From assembly GCA_003280025.1 (NCBI GenBank), contig QCGD01000001.1:62001-126000 (forward strand): DNA of 64,000 nt. Direction: 5' to 3'. Below the pieces are notes generated by a model. That model did no database searches. It was given only the letters and a program-made list of their open reading frames with translations, and was not told where the DNA came from. The stretch is from Prochlorococcus sp. AG-363-P06. Its GTDB lineage: Bacteria > Cyanobacteriota > Cyanobacteriia > PCC-6307 > Cyanobiaceae. Below are positions 1-10,564 of the stretch, piece after piece. Both the position numbers and the translations under genes were made by a program. Within the stretch, counting starts at the first letter, position 1. Each line of letters opens with the position of its first letter.

Positions 1-15
1 CTTGGCGACGGCCCA
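1..15 (-). tRNA. Partial tRNA 5' end, possibly tRNA-Gln
   Basis: Read on the minus strand from position 15, the first 15 bases look like the start of a tRNA: a 7-base acceptor half, T8, the D-stem start GCC, and A14-G15. The U1 start resembles bacterial tRNA-Gln. The anticodon lies outside the window, so identity is a guess. The stretch 16-119 between this and ldpA holds nothing else that I can recognise. Confidence 0.45.
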
Positions 16-119
16 ATGAATTTTTATTTTAATACATGAAAAGATTTTTTTCTATTAAAAAATTAAAAATTATTTTCAAAATCAGAATGATTTCAATATC
101 TATAGAAAAATAAATTGAA

Positions 120-1130
120 TTAATTTTTTTTCCATGGCTTTAGCAATTTTTGTGCTTCTTTGATTGCTAAAGCCATTCTTTCAGGATATTCATATAATTT
201 CTTGTTGTTTTTGTTAGCAAATTCAATAAATGGCAGCATTATTTTCCTTGCATAACTTCCAAATGCAATTCCATCTGGAAAATTATTTACGTTTAATAAT
301 TCATGTGTTTTTCCATTTGTCCCTCCAGCTAATTGAATTAACCCTGGGGGAAGATGAGATCCTATTGTTTCAAATAATTTAACTGTATCTCTACCTGTTG
401 TTGGAGCTAGATCGCCAGACATTGGTCTCCCATCTAGCTGCCAAATAATGGGAAGATTAAGTTCAGAGAGAATTTCATATCTTTCCCAAATAGCCTTCAA
501 GAGATCATTTGGGGATTGTGGGGATTGATTTAATCCACAACTGATAGATATTGTTTTTAATTTAGTGTCTGCATTTTTTAGAATGCGCACTACTTCTATA
601 AAAGGATCTATTCGATTTATTTCGGTATGAATTTCTACTGCATCAGGCTTGATCGTTTGAAGTGATGATGGCAGATTATCTTTTGTTAAATTAAATTCGT
701 ATTCAGAAATCAGATTTAAGGGACAACTTTTTATACACCTTCCGCATCCATAACATTTGCTCTCTGTAACACCGTAATTATCAATTGCAAAGGTAGGACA
801 ACTATTCTCACATGGTCTTGGACAATTAGGAGGGCATTTCAAGGGGTCAAATTTTGCTTTACGAAAATGTATATCTTTACCATCACAAATGCTTATCATT
901 AAACCGGGGGAAGTACCAAAAAATTCTTTCGACCATTTGATACCATTTCTTGCTGCTTGAGCTATCGACTGTTCAGCAGCAACATCAATGTAGTCGACTC
1001 CAGCAGCGGAATAAATAGCACACAAATCTTCAATTGCGTCAATATCTTCATTGCTAGCACCACAGATTAACTTAACCCATTTATCCAAAGTATTCTTATT
1101 TTTTTCAAAAACTTCAAATTTAGAATTCAT
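120..1130 (-). CDS. ldpA: Light-dependent period protein LdpA, iron-sulfur redox sensor
   Basis: A 336-residue iron-sulfur protein matching cyanobacterial LdpA, which in Synechococcus elongatus adjusts circadian period to light through cellular redox state. Two cysteine clusters are visible: C99, C103, C107 and C111, then a ferredoxin-type set C126, C129, C132, C136 (CYGCGRC followed by CP). Its start overlaps the end of ndhN by 11 bases, so the two are probably co-transcribed. Prochlorococcus has a reduced clock (no kaiA in known genomes), so the role here may be redox sensing more than period setting; that is inference. Confidence 0.88.
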   Translation of the reverse strand: MNSKFEVFEKNKNTLDKWVKLICGASNEDIDAIEDLCAIYSAAGVDYIDVAAEQSIAQAARNGIKWSKEFFGTSPGLMISICDGKDIHFRKAKFDPLKCPPNCPRPCENSCPTFAIDNYGVTESKCYGCGRCIKSCPLNLISEYEFNLTKDNLPSSLQTIKPDAVEIHTEINRIDPFIEVVRILKNADTKLKTISISCGLNQSPQSPNDLLKAIWERYEILSELNLPIIWQLDGRPMSGDLAPTTGRDTVKLFETIGSHLPPGLIQLAGGTNGKTHELLNVNNFPDGIAFGSYARKIMLPFIEFANKNNKKLYEYPERMALAIKEAQKLLKPWKKN

Positions 1131-1590
1131 TCAAAATGTAATCATTTAGTGGTCTCCATTCAAGTTTTCTGGAACCACCCATTTCAATTACAATTTCAAG
1201 TCTATTATCTTTAGTACAGATTGACATTAAGCTTTCAAGTTCATCTTGAGATAAGACTTGACCTTCTAGTAACCACAATAATTTATTTTTATCATTTTCA
1301 TTAAATAATTCAGATGCTTGGGGTATAACTTGTTGTACTTCTCCAAGCGCACCATTTCTGCCTACACTTTGATGTCCTAGGTGAGGAGGTCTTATGCCGT
1401 GCAATTTCATTAAAAATACTTCAGGGTCTCCTAATCCTCTCGCCGAGGTCATGTAAGTTTTATAACCTTTAGCTCTCATTCTTCTTAAAAGACGAGTTTC
1501 ATAGCCACCCTCAAGAGGGGCAAAGATGGCTAAACATTTATTGTTTTTTAGATCATTATGAAACTTTTTTCCTGTAAGAAGTAATGGCAT
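1120..1590 (-). CDS. ndhN: NAD(P)H-quinone oxidoreductase subunit N
   Basis: A 156-residue protein matching cyanobacterial and chloroplast NdhN, a stromal-side subunit of the NDH-1 complex in cyclic electron flow and respiration at the thylakoid membrane. Recognisable segments are the start [10 protein letters not shown], the middle [20 protein letters not shown] and the C-terminal [15 protein letters not shown]. Length is normal. It is first in a two-gene minus-strand unit with ldpA and diverges from the ribosomal cluster across a 284-base gap. Confidence 0.93.
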   Translation of the reverse strand: MPLLLTGKKFHNDLKNNKCLAIFAPLEGGYETRLLRRMRAKGYKTYMTSARGLGDPEVFLMKLHGIRPPHLGHQSVGRNGALGEVQQVIPQASELFNENDKNKLLWLLEGQVLSQDELESLMSICTKDNRLEIVIEMGGSRKLEWRPLNDYILNEF

Positions 1591-1874
1591 AAAGATTTCC
1601 TTTATTTATATATTATTTCATTTTATGGTACTTGATGATGTACAATTGAATTTCGGTGATTTTTTAAGCTCGAAAGCTAGCCGAGCCTCTGTAATTTTCA
1701 CATTTTTTAGCGTTTCGTTAAAAAACTTAGGATGGGTTAACCCAAGAGAAACTATCTATGTTTTAGATCAGTCTCAATCCTTATCAATTGTTTTTTGATT
1801 GGCTACCCCTTTAACAATTAAAAAAGGTATTAGAAAAATCAAAAATTAATTATCAGCTAGTCTACTCAAATCTT
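1591..1874. promoter_or_regulatory. Divergent ndhN / rplC intergenic region with palindromes
   Basis: This 284-base gap must hold promoters for ndhN (minus) and for the ribosomal operon (plus). Structure seen: GTAC repeated with eight bases between (1628-1643), GCTCG/CGAGC arms (1668-1686), a near palindrome TTAGCG-TTT-CGTTAA with one mismatch (1707-1721) and a perfect 12-base palindrome TGGGTTAACCCA (1733-1744). No certain -35/-10 pair can be assigned. The hairpins could belong to a leader controlling the operon, as L4 does on the E. coli S10 leader, but no homology to that leader is evident. Confidence 0.5.
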
Positions 1875-2528
1875 ATGTCGATAGGAATTTTAGGAAAGAA
1901 ATTGGGCATGTCCCAACTTTTTGATGATGATGGTAATGCGGTACCAGTAACTCTTATAGAGGCTGGACCATGTCGTGTTACCCAATTAAAAACCCAGGCT
2001 TTGGATGGTTATACTGCGGTCCAAATAGGGTACGGTTTATCAAAAGATAAGCACATAAGTAAGCCTGAGAAGGGACATTTAAGGAAGTCAGGTGAAGAAC
2101 TTTTAAAGCATTTGAAAGAATATAGAGTTGAAGAAACCTCAACTTATGAAGTTGGAAATCAAATAACAGTTAACAATTTTGAGGTTGGTCAGAAAGTTGA
2201 TATCAGTGGCAAATCTATGGGTAGAGGTTTTGCTGGTTATCAGAAAAGACATGGTTTTAGCAGAGGACCCATGAGTCATGGTTCAAAAAATCATAGAGCT
2301 CCAGGTTCTACTGGTGCAGGTACCACCCCAGGTAGAATTTATCCTGGTAAAAGAATGGCAGGAAGATATGGAGGGAAAAAAATTACTACTAAAGGTTTAT
2401 TAGTTGTCAAGATTGACGATCAAAAAAATTTGCTTGTCGTCAAAGGTTCTGTACCAGGTAAGCCGGGTTCGATTGTCAATATTAAGCCTAATAATGTTGT
2501 TGGTAAAAAAGGAGGTGAAAAATCATGA
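1875..2528 (+). CDS. rplC: 50S ribosomal protein L3
   Basis: A 217-residue L3, an early-assembling 23S rRNA-binding protein near the peptidyl transferase centre. The start [16 protein letters not shown] and the central extension carrying [13 protein letters not shown] and [11 protein letters not shown] are typical. It is the first gene of the large ribosomal block: the classical first gene rpsJ (S10) is not here but at 43304, after tuf. Its stop overlaps the rplD start in an ATGA, and GGAGG just inside the end of rplC serves as the rplD ribosome binding site. Confidence 0.98.
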   Translation: MSIGILGKKLGMSQLFDDDGNAVPVTLIEAGPCRVTQLKTQALDGYTAVQIGYGLSKDKHISKPEKGHLRKSGEELLKHLKEYRVEETSTYEVGNQITVNNFEVGQKVDISGKSMGRGFAGYQKRHGFSRGPMSHGSKNHRAPGSTGAGTTPGRIYPGKRMAGRYGGKKITTKGLLVVKIDDQKNLLVVKGSVPGKPGSIVNIKPNNVVGKKGGEKS

Positions 2529-3157
2529 CAACTCTGGACACTCTTAAGTGGGACGGTAAAAAAGCAGGTAAAGTCTCGATCGATTTAAAAGTAGCGAAGG
2601 AAACTTCTTCTGCAGATTTAATACATAGAGCAGTTCTTAGACAATTAGCAAATAAGAGGCAAGGTACCGCATCTACTTTGACAAGATCTGAAGTGCGAGG
2701 TGGAGGTAGAAAACCATACAAACAGAAGGGTACTGGAAGAGCTCGCCAAGGATCAATAAGAACTCCTTTGAGACCAGGCGGTGGAATAATTTTTGGACCG
2801 AAACCACGCTCCTACAACTTAGATATGAATCGCAAAGAAAGACGGTTAGCTCTTAGAACAGCACTTATGTCAAGAGTGAAAGATATTAAAGCTGTGGAGG
2901 ATTTTGGGTCTACATTAAATCAGCCTAAAACAAGTGAAATTATTAATGGTCTTGCTCGTCTAGGAATAGAAAAGTCAGAAAAGGTTTTGGTAATTCTGGA
3001 TAGTCCTTCTGATGTAATAAAAAAATCTATTAATAACATTGAAAAAGTCAAATTAATTGCTGCTGATCAATTAAATGTATTTGATATTCTTAACGCTAAT
3101 AAGTTGGTTATAGGTCAATCAGCAATAAATAAAATTCAAGAGGTTTATGCATCATGA
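2525..3157 (+). CDS. rplD: 50S ribosomal protein L4
   Basis: A 210-residue L4 with the exit-tunnel loop rich in Gly and basic residues ([19 protein letters not shown]) followed by [19 protein letters not shown]. In E. coli L4 represses its own operon by binding the leader; whether that happens here is unknown. It overlaps rplC and rplW by 4 bases each, which implies translational coupling. Confidence 0.98.
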   Translation: MTTLDTLKWDGKKAGKVSIDLKVAKETSSADLIHRAVLRQLANKRQGTASTLTRSEVRGGGRKPYKQKGTGRARQGSIRTPLRPGGGIIFGPKPRSYNLDMNRKERRLALRTALMSRVKDIKAVEDFGSTLNQPKTSEIINGLARLGIEKSEKVLVILDSPSDVIKKSINNIEKVKLIAADQLNVFDILNANKLVIGQSAINKIQEVYAS

Positions 3158-3456
3158 ATAAATTATTTGATTCACGTTTGGCAGATGTAATACGTAAGCC
3201 AGTTATTACAGAAAAAGCGACTAATGCACTAGATCTTAACCAATATACTTTTGAAGTGGATCATAGAGCGTCTAAACCTCAAATAAAGGCTGCAATCGAA
3301 GCCTTGTTTAGTGTTAAAGTTATAGGAATTAATACTATGAATCCTCCCAGAAGAACAAGAAGAGTCGGTAAATTTTCCGGTAAACGTTCTCAAGTTAAAA
3401 AGGCTATTGTACGTCTGGCTGACGGAGACAAAATTCAACTATTTCCAGAATCTTAA
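3154..3456 (+). CDS. rplW: 50S ribosomal protein L23
   Basis: A 100-residue L23 with the signature [10 protein letters not shown] near the N-terminus and [17 protein letters not shown] in the centre. L23 sits at the tunnel exit and is a docking site for trigger factor and the signal recognition particle. The gene overlaps rplD and is followed after 12 bases by rplB, with AAGGAG upstream of the rplB start. Confidence 0.98.
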   Translation: MNKLFDSRLADVIRKPVITEKATNALDLNQYTFEVDHRASKPQIKAAIEALFSVKVIGINTMNPPRRTRRVGKFSGKRSQVKKAIVRLADGDKIQLFPES

Positions 3457-3468
3457 GGAGTTTTAATC

Positions 3469-4332
3469 ATGGCAATTCGTAAATTTAAACCTTATACACC
3501 TGGAACTAGACAAAGAGTCGTTACTGACTTTAGTGAGATAACAAGTCGAAAACCAGAAAGGTCTCTGATAGTTTCAAAACATAGATTGAAAGGGAGAAAT
3601 AATCGAGGGGTTATTACCTGCCGTCACCGTGGAGGTGGTCACAAAAGACAATATAGATTAGTTGACTTTAGAAGAGATAAAAGAAACATTAATGCTAAAG
3701 TTGCAGCTATTCACTACGATCCTCATAGAAATGCTAGGCTTGCACTTTTATTTTATGAAGATGGAGAGAAGAGATATATCATTGCTCCAGCGGGGGTAAA
3801 AGTTGGTCAAAATATAATTTCTGGTGAAAACGTTCCAATTGAAGATGGAAATTCAATGCCTCTTTCAGTTATGCCATTAGGATCAAGTGTTCATTGTGTT
3901 GAACTATATGCTGGCAGAGGCGCTCAGATGGTCAGATCAGCGGGTGCTAGTGCCCAAGTTATGGCTAAAGAGGGTGATTATGTTGCGTTAAAACTGCCAT
4001 CTACTGAAGTTAGGCTTGTAAGGAAGGAATGCTATGCAACTCTTGGAGAGGTTGGTAACTCGGAAATAAGAAATACTAGCTTAGGTAAAGCAGGAAGAAG
4101 AAGATGGCTTGGAAGGAGACCTCAAGTAAGAGGAAGTGTAATGAACCCATGTGATCATCCACATGGAGGAGGAGAAGGAAAAGCACCAATTGGTAGAGCA
4201 GGGCCTGTCACCCCATGGGGTAAGCCAGCTCTCGGTTTAAAGACACGTAAAAAGAACAAACCAAGCAATAAATTAGTAGTTCGAAAACGCCGTCGTGTTT
4301 CTAAGAGGAGTAGAGGAGGAAGAGACTCTTGA
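3469..4332 (+). CDS. rplB: 50S ribosomal protein L2
   Basis: A 287-residue L2, a core 23S rRNA-binding protein required for subunit association and peptidyl transferase activity. The C-terminal signature [19 protein letters not shown], containing the conserved histidine, is intact, as is the basic tail [17 protein letters not shown]. Length fits the family. A 38-base gap separates it from rpsS. Confidence 0.98.
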   Translation: MAIRKFKPYTPGTRQRVVTDFSEITSRKPERSLIVSKHRLKGRNNRGVITCRHRGGGHKRQYRLVDFRRDKRNINAKVAAIHYDPHRNARLALLFYEDGEKRYIIAPAGVKVGQNIISGENVPIEDGNSMPLSVMPLGSSVHCVELYAGRGAQMVRSAGASAQVMAKEGDYVALKLPSTEVRLVRKECYATLGEVGNSEIRNTSLGKAGRRRWLGRRPQVRGSVMNPCDHPHGGGEGKAPIGRAGPVTPWGKPALGLKTRKKNKPSNKLVVRKRRRVSKRSRGGRDS

Positions 4333-4370
4333 TTACTTCAATTATTACTTTAATTTCTATTTTATAAATC

Positions 4371-4649
4371 ATGGGACGTTCACTAAAAAAAGGACCTTTT
4401 ATCGCAGATAGTTTGCTCAAAAAGGTAGAAAAACAAAATACTGATAATGACAAGTCTGTTATCAAAACTTGGTCTAGATCATCTACAATATTGCCTGTAA
4501 TGATTGGTCATACAATTGCGGTACATAACGGTAAGGCTCATATCCCCGTTTTTATTACTGAACAAATGATTGGCCATAAATTAGGTGAATTTGCCCCCAC
4601 ACGTACTTATCGTGGTCATATAAGAGATAAGAAAGGAGCAAAATCATGA
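4371..4649 (+). CDS. rpsS: 30S ribosomal protein S19
   Basis: A 92-residue S19 beginning [20 protein letters not shown] and containing the conserved [14 protein letters not shown] and [16 protein letters not shown] segments. S19 lies in the head of the small subunit, forming a complex with S13. It overlaps rplV by 4 bases. Confidence 0.98.
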   Translation: MGRSLKKGPFIADSLLKKVEKQNTDNDKSVIKTWSRSSTILPVMIGHTIAVHNGKAHIPVFITEQMIGHKLGEFAPTRTYRGHIRDKKGAKS

Positions 4650-5032
4650 CACAAACACCCGAAACAAAAAAAACAGCAGTTGCCCATGGGAACTATATTC
4701 GTGGTTCAGCCTCAAAAGTTAGAAGAGTTCTAGACCAAATCAGGGGAAGATCCTATAGAGATGCATTAATTATGTTGGAATTTATGCCTTATAGATCTAC
4801 TGATCCTATTACTAAAGTTTTAAGATCAGCAGTCGCCAATGCAGAACATAATTGTGGCATGGATCCATCAACCTTGGTTATTTCCTCTGCATGGGCTAAT
4901 AATGGCCCAGTAATGAAAAGGTATAGGCCTAGAGCTCAAGGACGAGCTTTCTCTATTAAAAAACAGACTTGCCACATAAGTATTTCTGTTGAATCTGCTC
5001 CTACTCAAACTAATGCGGAGGTACAAAACTAA
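4646..5032 (+). CDS. rplV: 50S ribosomal protein L22
   Basis: A 128-residue L22 lining the exit tunnel. The helical core [19 protein letters not shown] and the tunnel hairpin [18 protein letters not shown] are recognisable. It overlaps rpsS by 4 bases, and its last base is the first base of rpsC. Confidence 0.97.
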   Translation: MTQTPETKKTAVAHGNYIRGSASKVRRVLDQIRGRSYRDALIMLEFMPYRSTDPITKVLRSAVANAEHNCGMDPSTLVISSAWANNGPVMKRYRPRAQGRAFSIKKQTCHISISVESAPTQTNAEVQN

Positions 5033-5763
5033 TGGGACATAAAATACATCCTTCGGGACTTAGATTAGGGATAACAAAAGAGCACCGTTCAAAATGGTTT
5101 GCTACTTCAAAAACTTACCCAATTCTTCTTCAAGAGGATTTTAAAATTCGTACTTTTATACAAAAGAAATATGGTGCAGCTGGAATTAGTGATGTTTTAA
5201 TAGCGAGAAAAGCGGATCAACTAGAACTAGAATTAAAAACAGCAAGACCAGGAGTCATTGTAGGAAGGCAGGGCAGTGGCATTGAAGAACTGAGATCAGG
5301 AATCCAAAAAACTATTGGAGATAGGACAAGACAAGTCAGAATAAATGTTGTTGAAGTAGAGCGAGTTGATGCAGATGCGTTTTTACTTGCTGAATACATT
5401 GCACAGCAATTAGAAAAAAGAGTTGCCTTTAGAAGAACTATTAGGATGGCATTACAGAGAGCTCAAAGGGCTGGTGTTTTAGGTCTAAAAATACAAGTCG
5501 GAGGAAGACTAAATGGAGCTGAAATTGCTAGAACAGAATGGACACGAGAAGGAAGGGTACCATTACATACCTTAAGAGCTGAAATTGATTATGCCACTCG
5601 TGAAGCTAATACAACTTATGGAGTTTTAGGAATTAAGGTTTGGGTCTTTAAAGGTGAAGTCCTTCCTAAGGAAGATCAAAATATTCCTGTGGGCGGAAAC
5701 CCAAAAAGAAAAGCTAGTCGCAGACCTCAGCAATTTGAGGATCGTTCAAATGAGAATTCTTAG
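5032..5763 (+). CDS. rpsC: 30S ribosomal protein S3
   Basis: A 243-residue S3 starting [14 protein letters not shown], with a KH domain around residues 70-95 ([16 protein letters not shown]) and the C-terminal S3 domain with [14 protein letters not shown]3 forms part of the mRNA entry channel and helicase. The C-terminal tail is basic and cyanobacterial in style. GGAGG at the end of the gene serves rplP. Confidence 0.98.
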   Translation: MGHKIHPSGLRLGITKEHRSKWFATSKTYPILLQEDFKIRTFIQKKYGAAGISDVLIARKADQLELELKTARPGVIVGRQGSGIEELRSGIQKTIGDRTRQVRINVVEVERVDADAFLLAEYIAQQLEKRVAFRRTIRMALQRAQRAGVLGLKIQVGGRLNGAEIARTEWTREGRVPLHTLRAEIDYATREANTTYGVLGIKVWVFKGEVLPKEDQNIPVGGNPKRKASRRPQQFEDRSNENS

Positions 5764-5774
5764 GAGGTGTAACA

Positions 5775-6257
5775 ATGCTTAGTCCAAAACGTACTAAATT
5801 CCGTAAACAACATAGAGGTAGAATGAGAGGAGTTGCCTCCAAGGGTAATACAATTGCATTTGGGCAGTTTGCTCTACAAGCACAAGATTGCGGATGGGTT
5901 ACTGCTCGTCAAATCGAAGCAAGTAGGCGAGCTATGACTAGATATATTAAACGTGGTGGTCAAATTTGGATAAGAATATTTCCAGATAAACCAGTTACTA
6001 TGAGACCGGCTGAAACTAGAATGGGTTCTGGTAAAGGAAATCCAGAGTTTTGGGTTGCAGTTGTTAAACCCGGTAGAATATTATTCGAGATGGGCGGAGA
6101 AGATATCACAGAAGAAATTGCAAAAGAAGCTATGCGTTTAGCTCAATATAAATTACCAGTAAAAACAAAATTCATCTCTGTTGATAAGAATCTAGCAACT
6201 TCTTCTAAAGATCAGACTAATAATAAAAAAGGATCTCAAGAGGAGGTTAAACAATGA
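5775..6257 (+). CDS. rplP: 50S ribosomal protein L16
   Basis: A 160-residue L16 beginning [19 protein letters not shown], with the conserved [31 protein letters not shown] block. L16 contacts the A-site tRNA region. It is somewhat longer than many bacterial L16 proteins because of a polar C-terminal tail (residues about 138-160). It overlaps rpmC by 4 bases and has GGAGGT 10 bases before its start. Confidence 0.97.
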   Translation: MLSPKRTKFRKQHRGRMRGVASKGNTIAFGQFALQAQDCGWVTARQIEASRRAMTRYIKRGGQIWIRIFPDKPVTMRPAETRMGSGKGNPEFWVAVVKPGRILFEMGGEDITEEIAKEAMRLAQYKLPVKTKFISVDKNLATSSKDQTNNKKGSQEEVKQ

Positions 6258-6472
6258 AAAACTCAGAATCACTTAAAGAATTTAAGAAATTAAACTCTTC
6301 TCAAATATCTGAAAAGATTGAACAATTACGCAAAGACCTTTTCGATTTGAGATTCAAGAAAGCTACGAGACAGCTCAACGAAACTCATAAATTTAAAATC
6401 ATCAAGAAACAAGTTGCGCAATTACTAACTCTCAGTAAAAGCCAAAATCATTCTCAAACAACCTCTGATTAA
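6254..6472 (+). CDS. rpmC: 50S ribosomal protein L29
   Basis: A 72-residue L29 with the family motif [20 protein letters not shown]29 flanks L23 at the tunnel exit. It is part of the invariant L16-L29-S17 run, overlapping rplP by 4 bases. Confidence 0.96.
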   Translation: MKNSESLKEFKKLNSSQISEKIEQLRKDLFDLRFKKATRQLNETHKFKIIKKQVAQLLTLSKSQNHSQTTSD

Positions 6473-6481
6473 TTATTAGCT

Positions 6482-6748
6482 ATGGCCCTCAAAGAAAGAA
6501 TTGGTACTGTTGTAAGTGACAAAATGGATAAAACAGTTGTTGTCGCTGTAATCAATAGATATCCTCATCCAACTTATAAAAAAATTATTAGTAAAACTAC
6601 TCGATATAAGGCACATGATCCAGAAAATACATGTGTTTTAGGTGATCGAGTTAAAATTAAAGAAACAAGACCACTTAGTGCTCATAAAAGATGGGCGATA
6701 GAGGAGATCCTGAATAAAACAATCCATACTAAGGAGGATAAAAAATGA
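6482..6748 (+). CDS. rpsQ: 30S ribosomal protein S17
   Basis: An 88-residue S17 with the start [20 protein letters not shown] and the conserved [18 protein letters not shown]. It is a primary 16S rRNA-binding protein. AAGGAGG lies inside its 3' end just upstream of the overlapping rplN start. Confidence 0.97.
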
Positions 6749-7110
6749 TTCAACAAGAGACATATTTAACTGTTGCTGATAACAGTGGTGCTAAAAGACT
6801 CCAATGTATAAGGGTTTTAGGTTCTAATAGAAGATATGCGCATGTGGGAGATGTGATTGTGGCAACAGTGAAAGATGCACTTCCTAACATGGGAGTTAAG
6901 AAATCAGAAGTTGTAAAAGCTGTTATTGTAAGAACCAAGGCTACTTTAAGAAGAAATACTGGTAATTCAATAAGATTTGATGATAATGCTGCCGTTTTGA
7001 TTAATGAAGATAAGAATCCAAAAGGAACAAGAGTTTTTGGTCCAGTGGCAAGAGAACTGCGGGACAAAAATTATACTAAGATTGTTTCTCTAGCACCGGA
7101 GGTGATTTAA
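6745..7110 (+). CDS. rplN: 50S ribosomal protein L14
   Basis: A 121-residue L14, starting [19 protein letters not shown] and ending [19 protein letters not shown], both highly conserved. L14 lies at the subunit interface and is the docking site for the silencing factor RsfS. It overlaps rpsQ by 4 bases and abuts rplX. Confidence 0.98.
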
Positions 7111-7467
7111 ATGTTGGACACATTAAAACAAAAGAAAAATTTCCAAAGAGTAAAAATGAGAATTAAAACTGGAGATTTGGTGAAGGTAATTAACGGAAAA
7201 GACAAAGGTAAAACGGGAGAAGTTCTAAAAACAATTCCTTTGGAAAATAGAGTTGTTGTGAAAGGAATCAACCTTAGGACAAAACATGTAAAACCAACTC
7301 AGGAAGGTGAAACTGGAAGAATACTTACAGAGGAGGCATCTTTACATGCATCAAATGTAATGTTCTTCTCAAAGGAAAAAAATCTTATAAGTAAGATTGA
7401 ATATTTTATTGATAAAAAGGGAGTTAAGAAAAGAAGACTGAAGAAAACTGGTGAAGTAATTGATTAA
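7111..7467 (+). CDS. rplX: 50S ribosomal protein L24
   Basis: A 118-residue L24 with a KOW motif ([18 protein letters not shown]). The start at 7111 carries about 15 residues before the usual MRIKTGD core; it is preferred over an ATG at 7156 because GGAGGTG lies 6 bases upstream (7098-7104). L24 is an assembly initiator of the large subunit. A 75-base gap with a hairpin follows before rplE. Confidence 0.95.
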   Translation: MLDTLKQKKNFQRVKMRIKTGDLVKVINGKDKGKTGEVLKTIPLENRVVVKGINLRTKHVKPTQEGETGRILTEEASLHASNVMFFSKEKNLISKIEYFIDKKGVKKRRLKKTGEVID

Positions 7468-7509
7468 TTTTTCATCAGAAACCAGATTTAAACTTTTTCT
7501 TAATTTCTC

Positions 7510-7531
7510 AATTCTGACAAAGACCAGAATT
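7510..7531 (+). promoter_or_regulatory. Hairpin in the rplX-rplE gap
   Basis: Perfect 7-base arms AATTCTG (7510-7516) and CAGAATT (7525-7531) enclose an 8-base loop, ending 11 bases before the rplE start. There is no T-run, so it is not a standard terminator. In E. coli, S8 represses the spc operon by binding mRNA at this same junction around the L5 start; a similar role here is inference from position only. Confidence 0.4.
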
Positions 7532-7542
7532 AACAAAAAATT

Positions 7543-8082
7543 ATGACTCTAAAAAATCGCTACAAAGAATCAATTAGACCAAAACTACTCAAGGACCTTG
7601 GTCTTAAAAATATTCATCAAGTACCAAAAGTTGTGAAAGTCAATGTTAATAGAGGTCTTGGTGAAGCTGCTTCAAATTCAAAAGCTCTTGAAGCTTCTTT
7701 AAATGAAATGGCAACAATTACAGGGCAAAAGGCACTAATAACTAGGGCCAAAAAAGCTATCGCGGGTTTTAAAATTCGTGAAGGCATGCCTATTGGTTGT
7801 ACTGTTACTTTGAGGGGCGATAGGATGTATTCCTTTTTAGAGAGATTTATAAATCTAGCTTTACCAAGAATAAGAGACTTTAGAGGAGTTAATCCAAAAA
7901 GTTTTGATGGGAGAGGGAATTACACCGTTGGAGTGAAAGAACAATTGATATTTCCTGAAATCTCTTTTGATAAAGTTGATTCCATAAGAGGTATGGATAT
8001 AACTATCGTCACAAGTGCAAGAACTGATCAAGAGGGTAAAGCTCTCTTGCAAGAGTTAGGAATGCCTTTTAGTAAGAATTAA
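7543..8082 (+). CDS. rplE: 50S ribosomal protein L5
   Basis: A 179-residue L5, the 5S rRNA-binding protein of the central protuberance. Conserved segments include [32 protein letters not shown] and [17 protein letters not shown]. In most bacteria rpsN (S14) follows; here rpsH follows after 9 bases, as is usual in cyanobacteria where S14 is encoded elsewhere. Confidence 0.98.
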   Translation: MTLKNRYKESIRPKLLKDLGLKNIHQVPKVVKVNVNRGLGEAASNSKALEASLNEMATITGQKALITRAKKAIAGFKIREGMPIGCTVTLRGDRMYSFLERFINLALPRIRDFRGVNPKSFDGRGNYTVGVKEQLIFPEISFDKVDSIRGMDITIVTSARTDQEGKALLQELGMPFSKN

Positions 8083-8091
8083 ATTAAAACC

Positions 8092-8493
8092 ATGTCAAAT
8101 CACGATCCTATTTCAGATATGCTAACTCGTATAAGAAATGCGAGCCAAAAGAAGCATACAACAACAACAATTCCAGGTTCAAAAATGTCCCTAAGTATTG
8201 CAAAGGTACTTCAAAAAGAGGGATTTATTTCTGATATTAATGAGGAAGGTGAAGGCTATAAGTCACAAATAATACTTGGTCTCAAATATAGTGGCAAGAA
8301 TAAATTCCCTACTATTCGATCCATGCAAAGAGTTAGTAAACCTGGTTTGAGAATTTATAAAAATACTAGAGCTTTACCAAAAGTACTAGGAGGTCTCGGA
8401 GTTGCTATTATATCTACTTCTAAAGGTGTCATGAGTGATCGTGATGCTAGGAAGCAAGGTATAGGTGGTGAAGTACTTTGCTATGTTTATTAA
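8092..8493 (+). CDS. rpsH: 30S ribosomal protein S8
   Basis: A 133-residue S8 starting [17 protein letters not shown] and ending [26 protein letters not shown], the conserved RNA-binding C-terminal domain. It is a primary 16S rRNA binder and, in E. coli, the spc operon repressor. AAGGAGG lies between it and rplF. Confidence 0.98.
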   Translation: MSNHDPISDMLTRIRNASQKKHTTTTIPGSKMSLSIAKVLQKEGFISDINEEGEGYKSQIILGLKYSGKNKFPTIRSMQRVSKPGLRIYKNTRALPKVLGGLGVAIISTSKGVMSDRDARKQGIGGEVLCYVY

Positions 8494-8505
8494 GGAGGAT
8501 TAATC

Positions 8506-9045
8506 ATGTCAAGAATTGGAAAAACACCAGTACTAATACCAGATAAAGTATCTGTTGATTTTGATGGATTAACAGTTACAGTTAAAGGTCCTAAGGGTGA
8601 GTTAAAACGTCAGATGCCAGAAGGAGTTAGTTTTGATAAAAAAGATAATACTGTTGTCGTAAGTCCCACTACTACCAAAATATTCTCAAGGCAAAGACAT
8701 GGTTTATGTAGAGCTTTAATTGCAAATATGGTTGAAGGGGTTAGTCAAGGTTTTTCAAAAAAACTTGAAATTGTAGGCGTTGGATCGAGAGCACAAGTAA
8801 AAGGTAAAAATCTAGTTGTTAGTGCAGGATATAGTCATCCTATAGAAATGATCCCCCCTGATGGTATAACATACAAGGTTGAGAGTAATACAAACGTTAC
8901 TGTATCTGGAATTGATAAGGAAATTGTTGGTAATGAAGCAGCAAAAATCAGATCAATTAGACCTCCAGAACCATATAAAGGTAAAGGAATTAAATATCAT
9001 GATGAGAGAATTCTCAGAAAAGCTGGTAAATCTGGCAAAAAATAA
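8506..9045 (+). CDS. rplF: 50S ribosomal protein L6
   Basis: A 179-residue L6 with its two repeated alpha/beta domains, the start [15 protein letters not shown] and the signature [14 protein letters not shown] near the C-terminus. It lies near the factor-binding site. Start is supported by AAGGAGG 9 bases upstream. Confidence 0.98.
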   Translation: MSRIGKTPVLIPDKVSVDFDGLTVTVKGPKGELKRQMPEGVSFDKKDNTVVVSPTTTKIFSRQRHGLCRALIANMVEGVSQGFSKKLEIVGVGSRAQVKGKNLVVSAGYSHPIEMIPPDGITYKVESNTNVTVSGIDKEIVGNEAAKIRSIRPPEPYKGKGIKYHDERILRKAGKSGKK

Positions 9046-9059
9046 TTCCAATTAAAAAA

Positions 9060-9428
9060 ATGACCAAACTTTCCAGGAAATTACAAACCCAAAAAAGACA
9101 TAGAAGATTAAGGAGATTCTTAATTGGAGATGCAACTCGTCCAAGATTGTCTGTTTTTCGCTCTAATAACCATATTTATGCTCAGGTTATAGATGATAGC
9201 GCGCAAACAACTATTTGCTCAGCTTCAACTGTTGATAAAGAACTTAAAGAAACATCAGAAAAACTATCTTCTAATTGTAATTCTTCTTCCATTGTTGGAA
9301 AATTATTAGCAAAGAGAGCGATAAAAAAAGGTATTAAGCAAGTAATCTTTGACCGTGGAGGTAATTTATATCACGGCAGAGTAAAGGCACTTGCAGATGC
9401 TGCTCGTGAAGCTGGCCTAGAATTCTAA
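9060..9428 (+). CDS. rplR: 50S ribosomal protein L18
   Basis: A 122-residue L18 with [20 protein letters not shown] and the C-terminal [26 protein letters not shown]. It binds 5S rRNA together with L5. No strong Shine-Dalgarno precedes the start, unlike rplF. Confidence 0.97.
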   Translation: MTKLSRKLQTQKRHRRLRRFLIGDATRPRLSVFRSNNHIYAQVIDDSAQTTICSASTVDKELKETSEKLSSNCNSSSIVGKLLAKRAIKKGIKQVIFDRGGNLYHGRVKALADAAREAGLEF

Positions 9429-9444
9429 CTCTTAATTTTTTACT

Positions 9445-10065
9445 ATGACTGACACTCCAACAAAACAAGAAATTCAATCCAAGAACGATAATGTTCCTGG
9501 AGCTACGCCCGTAGAACAGAAAAAGAATAATCGTAATGATCGAAAAAGAAGCAGGCGAGGTGATTCTAGGAATCTAGAACGAGATTCTGATTGGCAAGAA
9601 AGAGTTGTTCAAATAAGAAGGGTATCCAAAACTGTAAAAGGTGGAAAAAAAATGAGTTTTAGAGCTATTGTTGTTGTTGGTAATGAAAAAGGACAAGTTG
9701 GAGTTGGAGTTGGCAAAGCTGGAGATGTTATTGGTGCAGTGAGAAAAGGAGTCTCAGATGGTAAAAAGAATCTTGTCAGAGTTCCTTTAACCCCCAATAA
9801 TTCAATACCGACTTTATCAAAAGGAAGAGATGGTGCAGCTAATGTACTGATTAGGCCTGCTGCGCCAGGTACTGGGGTAATTGCCGGGGGTTCAATTAGA
9901 ACAGTTTTAGAATTAGCAGGCATCAAAAATGTCTTAGCAAAAAGATTGGGCAGTAAGACACCTTTAAATAATGCAAGAGCCGCTATGTTAGCGCTCTCTC
10001 AATTGAGAACACACAAATCTGCCTCAAGAGAGAGAGGGATCTCCCTTGAACAGCTTTATTCTTGA
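9445..10065 (+). CDS. rpsE: 30S ribosomal protein S5
   Basis: A 206-residue S5. The first about 45 residues are a hydrophilic low-complexity extension typical of cyanobacterial S5. The dsRNA-binding-like domain ([34 protein letters not shown]) and the C-terminal domain follow. S5 affects decoding fidelity. The usual neighbour rpmD (L30) is absent: rplO follows directly. Confidence 0.97.
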   Translation: MTDTPTKQEIQSKNDNVPGATPVEQKKNNRNDRKRSRRGDSRNLERDSDWQERVVQIRRVSKTVKGGKKMSFRAIVVVGNEKGQVGVGVGKAGDVIGAVRKGVSDGKKNLVRVPLTPNNSIPTLSKGRDGAANVLIRPAAPGTGVIAGGSIRTVLELAGIKNVLAKRLGSKTPLNNARAAMLALSQLRTHKSASRERGISLEQLYS

Positions 10066-10070
10066 AAATT

Positions 10071-10529
10071 ATGACTACAACATTAAATACACTCAAGTCA
10101 AATACTGGCTCTAGAAAGAAAAAATTAAGAAAGGGTAGAGGTATTGCTGCAGGACAGGGTGCTTCATGTGGTTTCGGCATGAGAGGACAAAAATCACGTT
10201 CTGGGAGACCAACACGTCCAGGTTTTGAGGGTGGTCAAATGCCCTTGTATAGAAGAGTTCCTAAATTAAAGCACTTTGAAATCATTAATCAAAAAAACTT
10301 TTCAATAGTAAATATTAGTAAATTGAATGATTTTAAAGACAACGAAACAGTTAACTTAGATTCACTGGTCAAAAAGGGATTGCTCTTTAAACCAAAATTC
10401 CCTTTGAAAATACTTGGTAATGGAGAAGTTACTGTTAAGTTAACAGTTCAAGCTCATGCATTTACAAAAGTCGCTAAACAAAAAATTGAAGGAGCAGGTG
10501 GATCTTGTGAACTTATAAATAATAAATAA
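10071..10529 (+). CDS. rplO: 50S ribosomal protein L15
   Basis: A 152-residue L15 with the Gly/Arg-rich N-terminal region ([39 protein letters not shown]). The ATG at 10071, beginning [13 protein letters not shown], is chosen over an in-frame TTG at 10062 that would overlap the rpsE stop and add only three residues. L15 is a late-assembly protein of the large subunit. secY follows after 35 bases, as in most bacteria. Confidence 0.95.
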   Translation: MTTTLNTLKSNTGSRKKKLRKGRGIAAGQGASCGFGMRGQKSRSGRPTRPGFEGGQMPLYRRVPKLKHFEIINQKNFSIVNISKLNDFKDNETVNLDSLVKKGLLFKPKFPLKILGNGEVTVKLTVQAHAFTKVAKQKIEGAGGSCELINNK

Positions 10530-10564
10530 AATAAATTTACGAATAAATTTAGTTTTACTTATCT

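Noticed and set aside
1628-1643. GTAC-N8-GTAC palindrome upstream of ndhN, considered as an NtcA or LexA box
   Set aside because: NtcA needs GTA-N8-TAC and here the spacing is ten; the cyanobacterial LexA box needs a shorter gap. Kept only as an unexplained dyad.
6750-7067. Minus-strand 105-residue ORF opposite rplN
   Set aside because: Shadow of a highly conserved ribosomal gene with Ser/Leu-rich nonsense composition.
9609-9926. Minus-strand 105-residue ORF opposite rpsE
   Set aside because: Antisense shadow; composition reflects the Gly/Val-rich S5 coding strand.
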